Source: Paracoccaceae bacterium (GTDB lineage: Bacteria > Pseudomonadota > Alphaproteobacteria > Rhodobacterales > Rhodobacteraceae). From it: 6,766 nucleotides of DNA. Under the pieces are notes generated by a model. The model made no database searches and was not told the DNA's origin. It was given only the letters and a program-made list of their open reading frames with translations. A program made the translations under genes and the position numbers. This document shows, in pieces, positions 1-5,868 of the stretch (position 1 is its first letter; the number at the start of each line of letters is the position of its first letter). The stretch is from assembly GCA_020441345.1 (NCBI GenBank), contig JAGRMK010000126.1, positions 620 through 7,385 on the forward strand. The letters are read 5' to 3'.

Positions 1-704
1 ATCACACCGCCCGCGCCCAGGATCGGTTCCATGATGAAGGCGGCGATGGTTTCGGCGCCCTGAAAGGCGATCTCGTCCTCCAGCGCCTGCAGGCACAATT
101 GCGCCAGCTTCGCCGGGTCGGTTTCGTTGAACGGGTTGCGATAGGTATAAGGCGCGGGAATGTGGTGGCAGCCCGCCAGAAGCGGCTCATAGGCGGTGCG
201 GAAATTGGCATTGCCGTTGACCGAGGCCGCGCCGAAATGCGTCCCGTGATAGCCCTTTTTCAGCGACAGGAATTTCACCCGCCCGGCCTCGCCGCGGATC
301 TTGTGGTATTGCCGCGACAGCCGCAGCGCGGTTTCCACGCTGTCCGACCCGCCCGAGGTAAAGAAGGCCCGCGTCAGCCCGTCGGGGGCAAAGAAGTCGC
401 GCAGTTCTTCCGCCAGTTCGATAACGCAATCATTCGAGGTTCCCCGAAATATGGAATAGTAGGGCAGTTTTTCCAACTGTGCACTGATCGCCGCCTTCAC
501 CGGTTCGCAGGAATAGCCAAGATTGACGTTCCACAGCCCGCCAACGCCATCGACCACCTCGTGCCCGTCGATGTCGGTCACGCGCACTCCACGCCCGCCG
601 GTAACAATGGTCGGCGGATTGCGCAGATGATCGGCGGGATGCGTCATCGGATGCCAGAGGTGACGGGCATTGTTGGCTTTGAGGAAATTTTCGTCGCGAG
701 GCAT
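1..704 (-). CDS. Class III omega-aminotransferase, N-terminal half (runs off left edge)
   Basis: PLP-dependent fold-type I transaminase of the omega-amino-acid/omega-amine:pyruvate group, probably moving an amino group from a terminal amine to pyruvate in the cytoplasm. The visible 234 residues start MPRDENFLKANN. They carry GGLWNVNLGYS (residues 55-65, with the substrate-pocket Trp58), the phosphate-cup motif TSGGSDSVETAL (116-127), KKGYHGTHFG (149-158, with the aromatic residue that stacks on PLP) and FIMEPILGAGG (223-233). The PLP lysine and the C-terminal half lie outside the window; the family is about 450 residues. The start is supported by AGGAG 6 bases upstream, just past the stop of the regulator gene. 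It lies 14 bases downstream of iclR on the same strand, so the two are probably one operon. Annotation pipelines often name this group aspartate aminotransferase family, but an omega-transaminase is likelier. The exact substrate cannot be read from this half. Confidence 0.88.
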   Translation of the reverse strand, partial: MPRDENFLKANNARHLWHPMTHPADHLRNPPTIVTGGRGVRVTDIDGHEVVDGVGGLWNVNLGYSCEPVKAAISAQLEKLPYYSIFRGTSNDCVIELAEELRDFFAPDGLTRAFFTSGGSDSVETALRLSRQYHKIRGEAGRVKFLSLKKGYHGTHFGAASVNGNANFRTAYEPLLAGCHHIPAPYTYRNPFNETDPAKLAQLCLQALEDEIAFQGAETIAAFIMEPILGAGGV

Positions 705-710
705 GGCGGA

Positions 711-715
711 CTCCT
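711..715 (-). promoter_or_regulatory. Ribosome binding site of the aminotransferase gene
   Basis: AGGAG on the minus strand lies 6 bases before the ATG at 704. It sits in the 14-base gap after the iclR stop codon and fixes the aminotransferase start. Confidence 0.75.
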
Positions 716-718
716 GGG

Positions 719-1489
719 TCAAAGGACGATTTTCAGAGTGGCGGGAATGCGCCCCCCCATCGCCAGCGTCGCCTCTTTGGCGGCAGGGGCGAGGGTGGTC
801 ACGATGGTTTTCAGATGAGCGTCAGAGATCCGCGATGACGGAGAAGCCACGGCCAACGCCCCCACCGCATGACCGTCTGGGCCAAAAAGCGGCATGGCGA
901 CACCGTAGACCTCGGATTCGAAAGTCTGGTCGGCAAGGGCATAGCCGCGCGCCTGGGCCTGTGCGATCAGGTCGCTCAGCGCGGCGCGCGAGGTCGGTGT
1001 CGCATGGGTGACGCCGCTGAGCGTGCGGGCAAGCACCTGCTCGCGCAGATCGGGGCGGGCGAACGCGGTGAACGCGATCCCCGACGCGGTGGCGTGCAGC
1101 GGCAGCACAAGGCCGGGGTCCAGTGAGACGCGGGTCGGGCGGGTGCTTTCCGCAACCCCGACCGTGCCCAGATCGCGTCCCGCCAGCAGCGAGGCATGCG
1201 CGGTTTCGCCGGTGGCCTGGGCCAGGTGTTCCAGAATGGGTGTCAACACGCGACTGACTGGAAACGCCGCCTCGCGCAGCCGCGCCAGCCGCAGCAGACC
1301 GGCACCCAGCCGCCAGTGGCGGGTTTGCGTGTCTTGTTCAACAAGGCCGGTCGCGGCCATGTCGTTCAGCATCCGCAGCACCGTCGCCTTGTCCACGCCT
1401 GAGAGACGCGCAAGCTCGCTCAGCCCCAGGTCGGGGTGCTGATCGTCAAAGAGATCCAGCAATCTGAGGGCTTTTTCGACGGTGCGCAT
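719..1489 (-). CDS. IclR-family transcriptional regulator
   Basis: 256-residue DNA-binding regulator. The N-terminal winged helix-turn-helix spans about residues 1-65 (MRTVEKALRLLDLF, then LGLSELARLSGVDKATVLRML, with the recognition helix near 33-43). The C-terminal IclR effector-binding domain spans about 78-250 and includes the family hallmark LHATASGIAFTAF (131-143) and AMPLFGPDGHAVGALAVA (198-215). The length is normal for the family. The ATG at 1489 was chosen because it begins the canonical IclR N-terminus. The frame stays open further upstream, but that part only mirrors the divergent aldehyde dehydrogenase gene. No strong Shine-Dalgarno is seen. IclR proteins often govern aromatic or amine catabolism, as activators (PobR, PcaU) or repressors, usually of the adjacent divergent operon. 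The likely targets are the operon starting at 1611 and its own operon. The effector is unknown. Confidence 0.92.
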   Translation of the reverse strand: MRTVEKALRLLDLFDDQHPDLGLSELARLSGVDKATVLRMLNDMAATGLVEQDTQTRHWRLGAGLLRLARLREAAFPVSRVLTPILEHLAQATGETAHASLLAGRDLGTVGVAESTRPTRVSLDPGLVLPLHATASGIAFTAFARPDLREQVLARTLSGVTHATPTSRAALSDLIAQAQARGYALADQTFESEVYGVAMPLFGPDGHAVGALAVASPSSRISDAHLKTIVTTLAPAAKEATLAMGGRIPATLKIVL

Positions 1490-1524
1490 GGGGTCCGATG
1501 CCGGGTTGGGGGATGATCGCAGAA

Positions 1525-1559
1525 AAGTCTTGATCGAATCCGGCTTTGACGCAAGACTT
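1525..1559. repeat. Inverted repeat AAGTCTTG-N19-CAAGACTT, candidate IclR operator
   Basis: Two perfect 8-base inverted arms at 1525-1532 and 1552-1559 are separated by 19 bases. They lie inside the 121-base divergent spacer between the iclR start and the aldehyde dehydrogenase start. The right arm covers the position where a -35 element would sit for the TATAAT box at 1578. Placement next to an IclR gene makes an operator the natural reading, but no binding evidence exists here. Confidence 0.5.
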
Positions 1560-1577
1560 ATTTGAAACGGCGGTGTA

Positions 1578-1583
1578 TATAAT
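1578..1583 (+). promoter_or_regulatory. TATAAT -10 box of the aldehyde dehydrogenase operon
   Basis: A perfect TATAAT in an otherwise GC-rich genome, 27 bases before the ATG at 1611, predicts a leader of about 20 bases. No good -35 hexamer stands 16-18 bases upstream. The only TTGAC-like match (TTGACG, 1546-1551) is 26 bases away. The promoter may therefore need an activator; the inverted-repeat arm at 1552-1559 sits where the -35 should be. Confidence 0.55.
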
Positions 1584-1597
1584 GAACCGGACAACAC

Positions 1598-1602
1598 AAG
1601 GA
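1598..1602 (+). promoter_or_regulatory. Ribosome binding site of the aldehyde dehydrogenase gene
   Basis: AAGGA with 8 bases to the ATG at 1611. It confirms that start as the first gene of the plus-strand operon. Confidence 0.7.
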
Positions 1603-1610
1603 TAACCTCG

Positions 1611-3095
1611 ATGGACCAGTTGAAAATTGATGCGCTGGCTGCGGCCCCGGTGGCGCCGGGTGGGTTGTTCATCGACGGCGCGTGGCGCGCGGCGCAATCG
1701 GGGGCGGTGCTGTCTGTGACCTCGCCGATCGACGGCCGCGATCTGACGACCATTGCCGACGCGGGCGCGGTGGATGTGGATGCCGCCGTCGCCGCCGCGC
1801 GCCGGGCCTTCGCGTCGGGCGTCTGGTCGCGGGCGGCCCCGGCCGAGCGCAAGAAGGTTCTGCATCGCATCGCCGACGCCCTGGAACGCGAGGCTCTGGC
1901 GCTTGCGGTGCTGGGCGTGCGCGACAATGGCACCGAGATTTCCATGGCGATCAAGGCCGAGCCGGGCAGCGCCGCGCAGACCTTTCGCTATTACGCCGAG
2001 GCGATCGACAAGGTGAACGGCGAGATCGCCCCCACGGCGGGCAACGTGCTGGGCCTGATCCACCGCGAGCCGGTCGGCGTCGTCGGCGCCATCGTGCCGT
2101 GGAATTTCCCGCTGATGATCGGCGCGTGGAAAATTGCGCCGGCTCTGGCGATGGGCAATTCGGTGGTGCTGAAACCTTCCGAGGTGGCCTCGTTGTCGCT
2201 GCTGCGTCTGGTCGAGATCTGCGCCGAATGCGGCCTGCCCGATGGTGTTCTGAACGTCGTGACCGGGCAGGGCGCGGTCTGTGGCGAGGCGCTGGGCCTG
2301 CACAGCGATGTCGATGTGCTGGTGTTCACTGGTTCGGGCGGGGTCGGGCGCAAGCTGCTGGACTACAGCGCGCGCTCGAACATCAAGCGCGTCTATCTGG
2401 AACTGGGGGGCAAATCGCCCAACGTTGTCTTTGCCGATGCGCCGGACCTGCGGCAGGCGGCCAAGGTCAGCGCGGCCGGGATCTTTCGCAATTCGGGGCA
2501 GGTATGCGTCGCCGGGTCGCGGCTGCTGGTGGAACGCTCGGTGCACGCGGAATTCGCGGCGCTGCTGGCCGAAGAGGCCGGTGCGATGAAGGTGGGCAAC
2601 CCGCTGGACCTGGGCACCCAGGCCGGGGCCATTGCCTCGGAGGCGCAGCTCTCGCGCGTCGCCGGTTTCGTCGAGACCACCCTGTCCGAGGGCGGTACCT
2701 TGCTGGCGGGCGGCGCGCGGATCCTGGCCGAAACCGGCGGTTCGTATTTCGCGCCGACGGTGTTCGATGGCGTGACCCCGGCGATGACCCTGTCGCGCGA
2801 CGAGGTGTTCGGCCCGGTTCTGGCGGTGACGCCCTTCGACACCGAAGACGAGGCCGTGCGGCTGGCCAATGGCACCGACTACGGGCTGGCGGCGGCGGTC
2901 TGGACCGGCAACCTGGGCCGCGCGCACCGCATGGTCCGCGCCATCGACGCGGGCGTCGTCCACGTCAATACCTATGGCGGCGCCGACAACACCGTGCCGC
3001 TGGGCGGTCATCGCCAATCCGGCAACGGGCATGACAAGTCGCTGCACGCTCTGGACAAATACGTGAACCTGAAAACCGCCTGGATCCAGCTATGA
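1611..3095 (+). CDS. NAD(P)-dependent aldehyde dehydrogenase, PuuC-like
   Basis: 494-residue soluble aldehyde dehydrogenase, full length for the superfamily, oxidising an aldehyde to its acid. Visible hallmarks: PWNFP (163-167) with the oxyanion Asn165, LKPSE with Lys188, the cofactor loop FTGSGGVG (239-246), catalytic Glu264 in LELGGKSP, nucleophile Cys299 in GQVCVAG, and Glu398 in EVFGP. The C-terminus, QSGNGHDKSLHALDKY, closely resembles PuuC (gamma-glutamyl-gamma-aminobutyraldehyde dehydrogenase). At 105-111 it has DNGTEIS where relatives usually have DTGKP, suggesting a distinct subgroup. It is the first gene of a three-gene operon and its stop overlaps the lyase start (ATGA at 3092-3095). 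From context it probably oxidises the aldehyde released by the phospho-lyase; whether that is aryl-acetaldehyde, aminoadipate semialdehyde or a short aldehyde is inference. A puu-type role is less likely because no gamma-glutamylputrescine genes are in the window. Confidence 0.93.
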   Translation: MDQLKIDALAAAPVAPGGLFIDGAWRAAQSGAVLSVTSPIDGRDLTTIADAGAVDVDAAVAAARRAFASGVWSRAAPAERKKVLHRIADALEREALALAVLGVRDNGTEISMAIKAEPGSAAQTFRYYAEAIDKVNGEIAPTAGNVLGLIHREPVGVVGAIVPWNFPLMIGAWKIAPALAMGNSVVLKPSEVASLSLLRLVEICAECGLPDGVLNVVTGQGAVCGEALGLHSDVDVLVFTGSGGVGRKLLDYSARSNIKRVYLELGGKSPNVVFADAPDLRQAAKVSAAGIFRNSGQVCVAGSRLLVERSVHAEFAALLAEEAGAMKVGNPLDLGTQAGAIASEAQLSRVAGFVETTLSEGGTLLAGGARILAETGGSYFAPTVFDGVTPAMTLSRDEVFGPVLAVTPFDTEDEAVRLANGTDYGLAAAVWTGNLGRAHRMVRAIDAGVVHVNTYGGADNTVPLGGHRQSGNGHDKSLHALDKYVNLKTAWIQL

Positions 3096-4378
3096 GCGAA
3101 ACCCTACTCGCCCGGCGCGCGCGGCTGCTGGGCCCGAACGTCAAGACTTTTTACGACGAACCCGTGCATCTGGTGCGCGGGCAGGGGGTGCATGTCTGGG
3201 ATGCCGACGGGCAGCAATATCTGGACTGCTACAACAACGTGCCGCATGTCGGCCATTGCCATCCGCGCGTGGTCGAGGCGATCTGCCAGCAGGCGGGCAC
3301 GCTGAACACGCATACCCGTTACCTCCACGAGGGCGTTCTGGATTACGTCGAGGCCCTGACCGCGACCTTCGATGCACCCTTTGACACCGCGCTGATGTGC
3401 TGCACCGGCTCCGAGGCGAACGATGTCGCGCTGCGCATGGCGCAGGCGGTGACCGGCAAGACCGGAGTGATCGCGACCGATCACACCTATCACGGCAACA
3501 CCACGGCGGTGCACCAGCTCTCGCGCTCGAACCCGCCGCCGGGCGGATACTGGGACAACGTCGCCTTCGTGCCCGCGCCCGACAGCTATCGCCCGCTTGG
3601 CGGAGAGGGCGGCATGGCCCATGCCCATGCCTTCGCCGCGCGGGTGCAACAGCAGATCGACGCGCTTGAGACACGTGGCCACGGGTTCTCGACCCTGATC
3701 CTGTGCCCGTTCTTCGCCAACGAAGGGTTCCCGGACTTGCCGCGCGGCTGGCTTGAGCCCACGGTCGCGGTGGTTCGCGCCGCGGGTGGCGTGATCATCG
3801 CCGACGAGGTGCAGCCCGGATTCGGTCGCGTCGGCAGCCATTTCTGGGGCCATCAGCGGATCGGGCTGGCGCCCGACATCGTGACGCTGGGCAAGCCGAT
3901 GGCCAACGGGCATCCGGTGGCGGCGGTGGTCGCGCCGTCCGAGATCATGCGCGCCTTTCGCGAGCGGTTCCGGTATTTCAACACCTTTGGTGGCAATCCC
4001 GTGTCCTGCGCGGCGGCCATGGCAACACTGCGCGTGATCCAGGACGAAGGGTTGCAGGACAATGCCGAGCGGGTCGGCGCCTACGCGAAACAGGGGCTGC
4101 GCGAACTGGCAACCCGGCATCCGGCGATCGGCGATGTGCGCGGCGCGGGGCTGTTCTTTGGTGCCGAAATGGTTCTGGACCGCGACACAAAGACCCCGGC
4201 GACCGCCTATGTGCAGCGGCTGGTCAACGGGATGCGCGACCGGGGCGTGCTGCTGAACTTCCTGGGTGTGCACTACAACGTGCTGAAGATGCGTCCACCG
4301 ATGCCGTTCTCGCGCGCGAATGTCGATCAGGTGATCGACACGCTGGATACGGTTCTGGCCCAGACCCCGCTGGCATGA
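3092..4378 (+). CDS. PLP-dependent amino-alcohol-phosphate phospho-lyase (AGXT2L-like, class III)
   Basis: 428-residue fold-type I PLP enzyme. It resembles human ETNPPL/PHYKPL far more than ordinary transaminases: LDCYNNVPHVGHCHP (44-58), NTHTRYLHE (72-80), GSEAND (106-111), IADEVQPGFGRVGSHFW (236-252), GKPMANGHPVA (267-277), YFNTFGGNPVSCA (295-307) and NVLKMRPPM (396-404). The Schiff-base lysine is Lys268, the ring-nitrogen Asp is Asp238, and the stacking aromatic is Tyr133. ETNPPL and PHYKPL eliminate phosphate and ammonia from phosphoethanolamine or 5-phosphohydroxylysine, leaving an aldehyde; the same chemistry is inferred here. The segment LCPFFANEGFPD (204-215) differs from the ETNPPL sequence at that site, so the substrate may differ. 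It overlaps the dehydrogenase stop and the kinase start by ATGA, and only a weak GGA stands before its ATG, which suggests translational coupling. A simple transaminase is the alternative, but the adjacent kinase argues against that. Confidence 0.85.
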   Translation: MSETLLARRARLLGPNVKTFYDEPVHLVRGQGVHVWDADGQQYLDCYNNVPHVGHCHPRVVEAICQQAGTLNTHTRYLHEGVLDYVEALTATFDAPFDTALMCCTGSEANDVALRMAQAVTGKTGVIATDHTYHGNTTAVHQLSRSNPPPGGYWDNVAFVPAPDSYRPLGGEGGMAHAHAFAARVQQQIDALETRGHGFSTLILCPFFANEGFPDLPRGWLEPTVAVVRAAGGVIIADEVQPGFGRVGSHFWGHQRIGLAPDIVTLGKPMANGHPVAAVVAPSEIMRAFRERFRYFNTFGGNPVSCAAAMATLRVIQDEGLQDNAERVGAYAKQGLRELATRHPAIGDVRGAGLFFGAEMVLDRDTKTPATAYVQRLVNGMRDRGVLLNFLGVHYNVLKMRPPMPFSRANVDQVIDTLDTVLAQTPLA

Positions 4379-5313
4379 GGCGGATCGTCGATCAGGCGGC
4401 GGCGCTGTGGCGGCTGGACCCGGAGCGCCTAACGCTGGCGGCGCAGCGCGAAAACACGGTCTGGCGGGCGGAAACGGCGAAGGGCGCCTATGCGCTGCGC
4501 CTGCACCGCGCGGGCTATCGCAGCGCGGACGAACTGAATTCGGAACTGGACTGGATGGCGGCGCTGCACGCGAGCGGCATGGCGGTGCCGCAGCCCCTGC
4601 GCTCAACCGCGGGGCGGCTCATCGAAGAGATCGACGGCGTCGCGGTGGACCTGCTGACCTGGTTGCCGGGGCGCATTGTCGGCAAGCACGGCGCGCTGGA
4701 CGGGATCGCGGATCGTGCGGGGCACATGCGTCGGCTGGGCGCGTTGCTGGCCCGGTTGCACGATCTGTCCGATGGCTGGACCCCACCCGCCGGTTTCACC
4801 CGCCCGAGATGGGATCGCGCGGGGCTGGTCGGGGCCACGCCGCTCTGGGGGCCGTTCTGGGACAATCCGCACCTGTCTCCGGATCAGCGCGCGTTGCTTT
4901 TGGCTGTGCGTGACCGGGCCAATGCGGAACTGGCCCGCGCCGAAAGCGCGCAGGATTTCGGCCTGATCCACGCTGACGCGATTACCGAGAACGTGATGAT
5001 CGACGGCGATACGCTGGCGTTGATCGATTTCGATGACGGCGGCTGGGGGTTTCGGGATTTCGACCTGGCGACCGTGCTGATGCGCCAGCTTGCCGCGCCG
5101 GATTACGCTTTGTTGCGCGGGGCTCTGCTGGCGGGTTATGCCGCGCGCCGCGCCGTCGATCCCCGGATGCTGGACCTATTCCTCTTGATGCGGGCGCTGA
5201 CCTATGTCGGCTGGATCATTCCGCGCCTCGCCGAACCCGGTGGCGTGGAACGGTCGGCGCGCGCGCTCTCGGTCGTGCTGCCGCTGGCACAGGCCTGGCT
5301 GGTGCGCAGTTGA
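4375..5313 (+). CDS. APH-family small-molecule kinase, probable amino-alcohol kinase
   Basis: 312-residue aminoglycoside-phosphotransferase-fold kinase that would use ATP to phosphorylate a hydroxyl group. The N-lobe has AYALRLHRAGYRS (38-50), where Arg42 stands at about the usual ATP-lysine position, as appears common in this subfamily, and a helix with SELDW (56-60) supplying Glu57. The catalytic loop is LIHADAITENVMIDG (197-211), fitting HxDxxxxN with Asp201 and Asn206. The metal site is LIDFDDGGWGFRDFD (216-230), with Asp218. There is no signal peptide or membrane segment. Human hydroxylysine kinase (HYKK/AGPHD1) has this fold and works with an AGXT2L lyase; here the kinase start overlaps the lyase stop (ATGA, 4375-4378) with no clear Shine-Dalgarno, so coupled expression is likely. 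It probably makes the phospho-ester substrate for the lyase. Antibiotic resistance is unlikely in this context. The substrate is not determined by the sequence. Confidence 0.85.
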   Translation: MRRIVDQAAALWRLDPERLTLAAQRENTVWRAETAKGAYALRLHRAGYRSADELNSELDWMAALHASGMAVPQPLRSTAGRLIEEIDGVAVDLLTWLPGRIVGKHGALDGIADRAGHMRRLGALLARLHDLSDGWTPPAGFTRPRWDRAGLVGATPLWGPFWDNPHLSPDQRALLLAVRDRANAELARAESAQDFGLIHADAITENVMIDGDTLALIDFDDGGWGFRDFDLATVLMRQLAAPDYALLRGALLAGYAARRAVDPRMLDLFLLMRALTYVGWIIPRLAEPGGVERSARALSVVLPLAQAWLVRS

Positions 5314-5319
5314 CCGCGC

Positions 5320-5763
5320 TCAGCCCGGCTTGTCGGTGCGCGTCAGGTCTTCGAGCAGGTCGAGCAACTGGTTCATCCGCTCGCGGCCATAAGCGGCTTC
5401 GAGTCGGTCAAAGATTTCCGACGCTTCGGCGGCATGATCCGAAAGCACCGCCTCGCCCGCCGCGCTGATCGTCACGATGGACCGGCGGCGGTCGTCGGGG
5501 TCGGTGGCGCGTGTCACCAGACCCTGATCCTCCATCGCACGCAGGATCCGCGTCAGGCTGGGCAGTTGCAGGCAGGCACGTTCGGCCAGCAGGCTCTGAT
5601 CCAGCGCGCCGCCCTCGTCGAGCACGCGCAGGACACGCCACTTTTGTTCATTGACACCGCTTGTCGCCAGCATTTCGCGCACCGGTCCCATGACGGTTTC
5701 ACGTGCACGCAAAAGCGCGATGGGCAGGGAACGGGCGGTGCGGCGGAGTGTGGGGTGCGTCAT
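5320..5763 (-). CDS. hpaR: MarR-family repressor of homoprotocatechuate degradation, HpaR-like
   Basis: 147-residue winged-helix MarR regulator. SLPIALLRARE (12-22) near the N-terminus, NEQKWRVLRVLDE (38-50), the recognition helix around LPSLTRILRAMED (67-79) and the wing TDPDDRRRSIVTI (87-99) match HpaR of enteric 4-hydroxyphenylacetate clusters. Known HpaR represses the meta-cleavage operon and is released by pathway aromatics. The ATG at 5763 was chosen because HpaR proteins begin shortly before the SLPIALL stretch. An in-frame ATG at 5802 would add 13 residues and abut the palindrome at 5802-5813, and the frame continues still further upstream, but no Shine-Dalgarno supports these. It is divergent from hpaF across 105 bases, as expected for a repressor of that operon. 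Its 3' end faces the kinase gene with only 6 bases between them and no terminator hairpin. Confidence 0.88.
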   Translation of the reverse strand: MTHPTLRRTARSLPIALLRARETVMGPVREMLATSGVNEQKWRVLRVLDEGGALDQSLLAERACLQLPSLTRILRAMEDQGLVTRATDPDDRRRSIVTISAAGEAVLSDHAAEASEIFDRLEAAYGRERMNQLLDLLEDLTRTDKPG

Positions 5764-5774
5764 GCCCCGGCTTT

Positions 5775-5789
5775 GGCCGATCACCGGCC
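5775..5789. repeat. Short inverted repeat GGCCG-N5-CGGCC in the hpaR leader
   Basis: Perfect 5-base arms at 5775-5779 and 5785-5789 flank a 5-base loop, with imperfect extension (TTT on one side, AAA on the other, with bulged bases). It lies 12 bases upstream of the chosen hpaR ATG. It could be a leader hairpin or part of an operator, but short GC-rich repeats like this arise by chance. Confidence 0.3.
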
Positions 5790-5801
5790 CCAAATCAAGC
5801 A

Positions 5802-5813
5802 TCTTGCGCAAGA
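5802..5813. promoter_or_regulatory. Perfect 12-base palindrome TCTTGCGCAAGA, candidate HpaR operator
   Basis: A self-complementary 12-mer lies between hpaR and hpaF and ends 4 bases before the TTGACA box of the hpaF promoter. MarR-family dimers bind short palindromes at such positions. The family, the divergent arrangement and the promoter contact favour an operator; the actual binding site is not proven. Confidence 0.5.
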
Positions 5814-5817
5814 CTGA

Positions 5818-5846
5818 TTGACAGAACCGGGAAAAACGCTTAACAA
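5818..5846 (+). promoter_or_regulatory. Sigma-70-type promoter of the hpaF operon
   Basis: A perfect -35 TTGACA (5818-5823) is followed after 17 bases by TAACAA (5841-5846), a weak -10. Transcription would start near 5853, giving a short leader of about 16 bases before the GTG at 5869. The candidate operator lies directly upstream of the -35. Confidence 0.5.
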
Positions 5847-5856
5847 AGCAATTAAA

Positions 5857-5863
5857 AGGGAGG
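5857..5863 (+). promoter_or_regulatory. Ribosome binding site deciding the hpaF GTG start
   Basis: AGGGAGG lies 5 bases before the GTG at 5869. It supports this start over an upstream in-frame TTG at 5818, which falls inside the -35 box. Confidence 0.75.
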
Positions 5864-5868
5864 CGCCG

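Noticed and set aside
1546..1551. TTGACG as the -35 partner of TATAAT at 1578
   Set aside because: The spacing is 26 bases, far beyond the 16-18 that sigma-70 promoters tolerate.
1490..1954. Upstream extension of the iclR frame to 1954
   Set aside because: It would add about 155 residues antisense to the dehydrogenase and across its promoter. The IclR fold begins at MRTVEKAL encoded from 1489.
1446..3047. Long minus-strand open frame (about 530 codons) opposite the aldehyde dehydrogenase
   Set aside because: It is the antisense of a gene with all catalytic motifs. Its translation is arginine/histidine-rich with no recognisable domain, a usual by-product of high GC at third codon positions.
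3092..4378. Ordinary class III transaminase
   Set aside because: The sequence follows ETNPPL/PHYKPL through most conserved blocks, and a kinase that could make a phosphorylated substrate is translationally coupled to it.
3104..4606. Long minus-strand open frame (about 500 codons) opposite the phospho-lyase and kinase
   Set aside because: It spans two well-supported genes, has low-complexity Arg/Pro/Ala/His composition and no family motif; a shadow of GC-rich coding sequence.
4375..5313. Aminoglycoside resistance phosphotransferase
   Set aside because: The APH fold is shared by many metabolic kinases. The ATGA overlap with a phospho-lyase and the lack of any mobile or resistance context point to catabolism.
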